A DNA stretch of 32,836 bases from a bacterium. Its GTDB lineage: Bacteria; UBP14; UBA6098; JAFGQG01. The notes beneath the pieces were generated by a model. It was given only the letters and a program-made list of their open reading frames with translations, made no database searches and had not been told where the DNA came from. Position numbers and translations under genes: made by a program. The stretch spans positions 1 through 32,836 of the forward strand of contig JAFGQG010000032.1 of the NCBI GenBank assembly GCA_016935765.1, in the 5' to 3' direction. Each line of letters starts with the position of its first letter. The stretch's first letter is position 1. This document shows, in pieces, positions 32,821 through 32,836 of the stretch.

Positions 32821-32836
32821 ACTGTTATAATTATAT

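Overview
The window looks like chromosome from an AT-rich, double-membraned (diderm) uncultured bacterium, probably a relative of the FCB group or a WOR-3/Cloacimonadota-type candidate phylum. The main support is five large secreted proteins ending in a type IX secretion (T9SS) sorting domain (four with YPNPFN, one with a PNPF variant), plus a PorV/PorQ-type outer-membrane barrel protein. TsaD and YbbR are ordinary bacterial genes. The phylum call is inference. No rRNA, tRNA, CRISPR array, phage or transposase gene was seen.

Layout. 1-803 (+): C-terminal end of a VIT/VWA-type protein. 871-8961 (-): three secreted T9SS-type cargo genes, two of them related right-handed beta-helix proteins. This block holds palindromic DNA repeats, one of which is embedded in coding sequence. 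9136-9861 (-): zinc-ribbon YIP1 membrane protein, then a 405-bp stretch without a convincing gene. 10267-17214 (-): an eight-gene sulfate uptake and activation cluster. In transcription order it is AlkP-superfamily enzyme, ribbon-helix-helix (RHH) protein, SLC13/DASS transporter, USP-like protein, APS kinase, second AlkP-superfamily enzyme, second RHH protein, ATP sulfurylase. 17370-20450 (-): secreted C25 (gingipain/PorU-family) protease. 20547-21275 (-): methyltransferase. 21520-23693 (+): small zinc ribbon, YbbR-domain protein and TsaD. 23676-29008 (-): PorV-like protein coupled by ATGA to a 1488-aa FG-GAP repeat cargo. 29315-32592 (-): alpha/beta hydrolase, DDAH-like amidinotransferase-fold enzyme, cupin, and a NapH-like iron-sulfur membrane protein broken by two single-base frameshifts.

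How the genes may work together. The sulfate cluster could import sulfate and convert it to APS and PAPS. No PAPS or APS reductase lies nearby, so PAPS may serve sulfation or a step involving the two AlkP-superfamily enzymes rather than respiration; that is inference. Two RHH proteins and the APS kinase share a C-terminal tail ending LGYL or LGYI, and two promoters in the cluster carry similar inverted repeats just downstream of the predicted start. This cluster is the best candidate here for an under-described system. The secreted proteins, the C25 protease and the PorV-like protein fit a surface-protein export system whose core translocon is not in this window.
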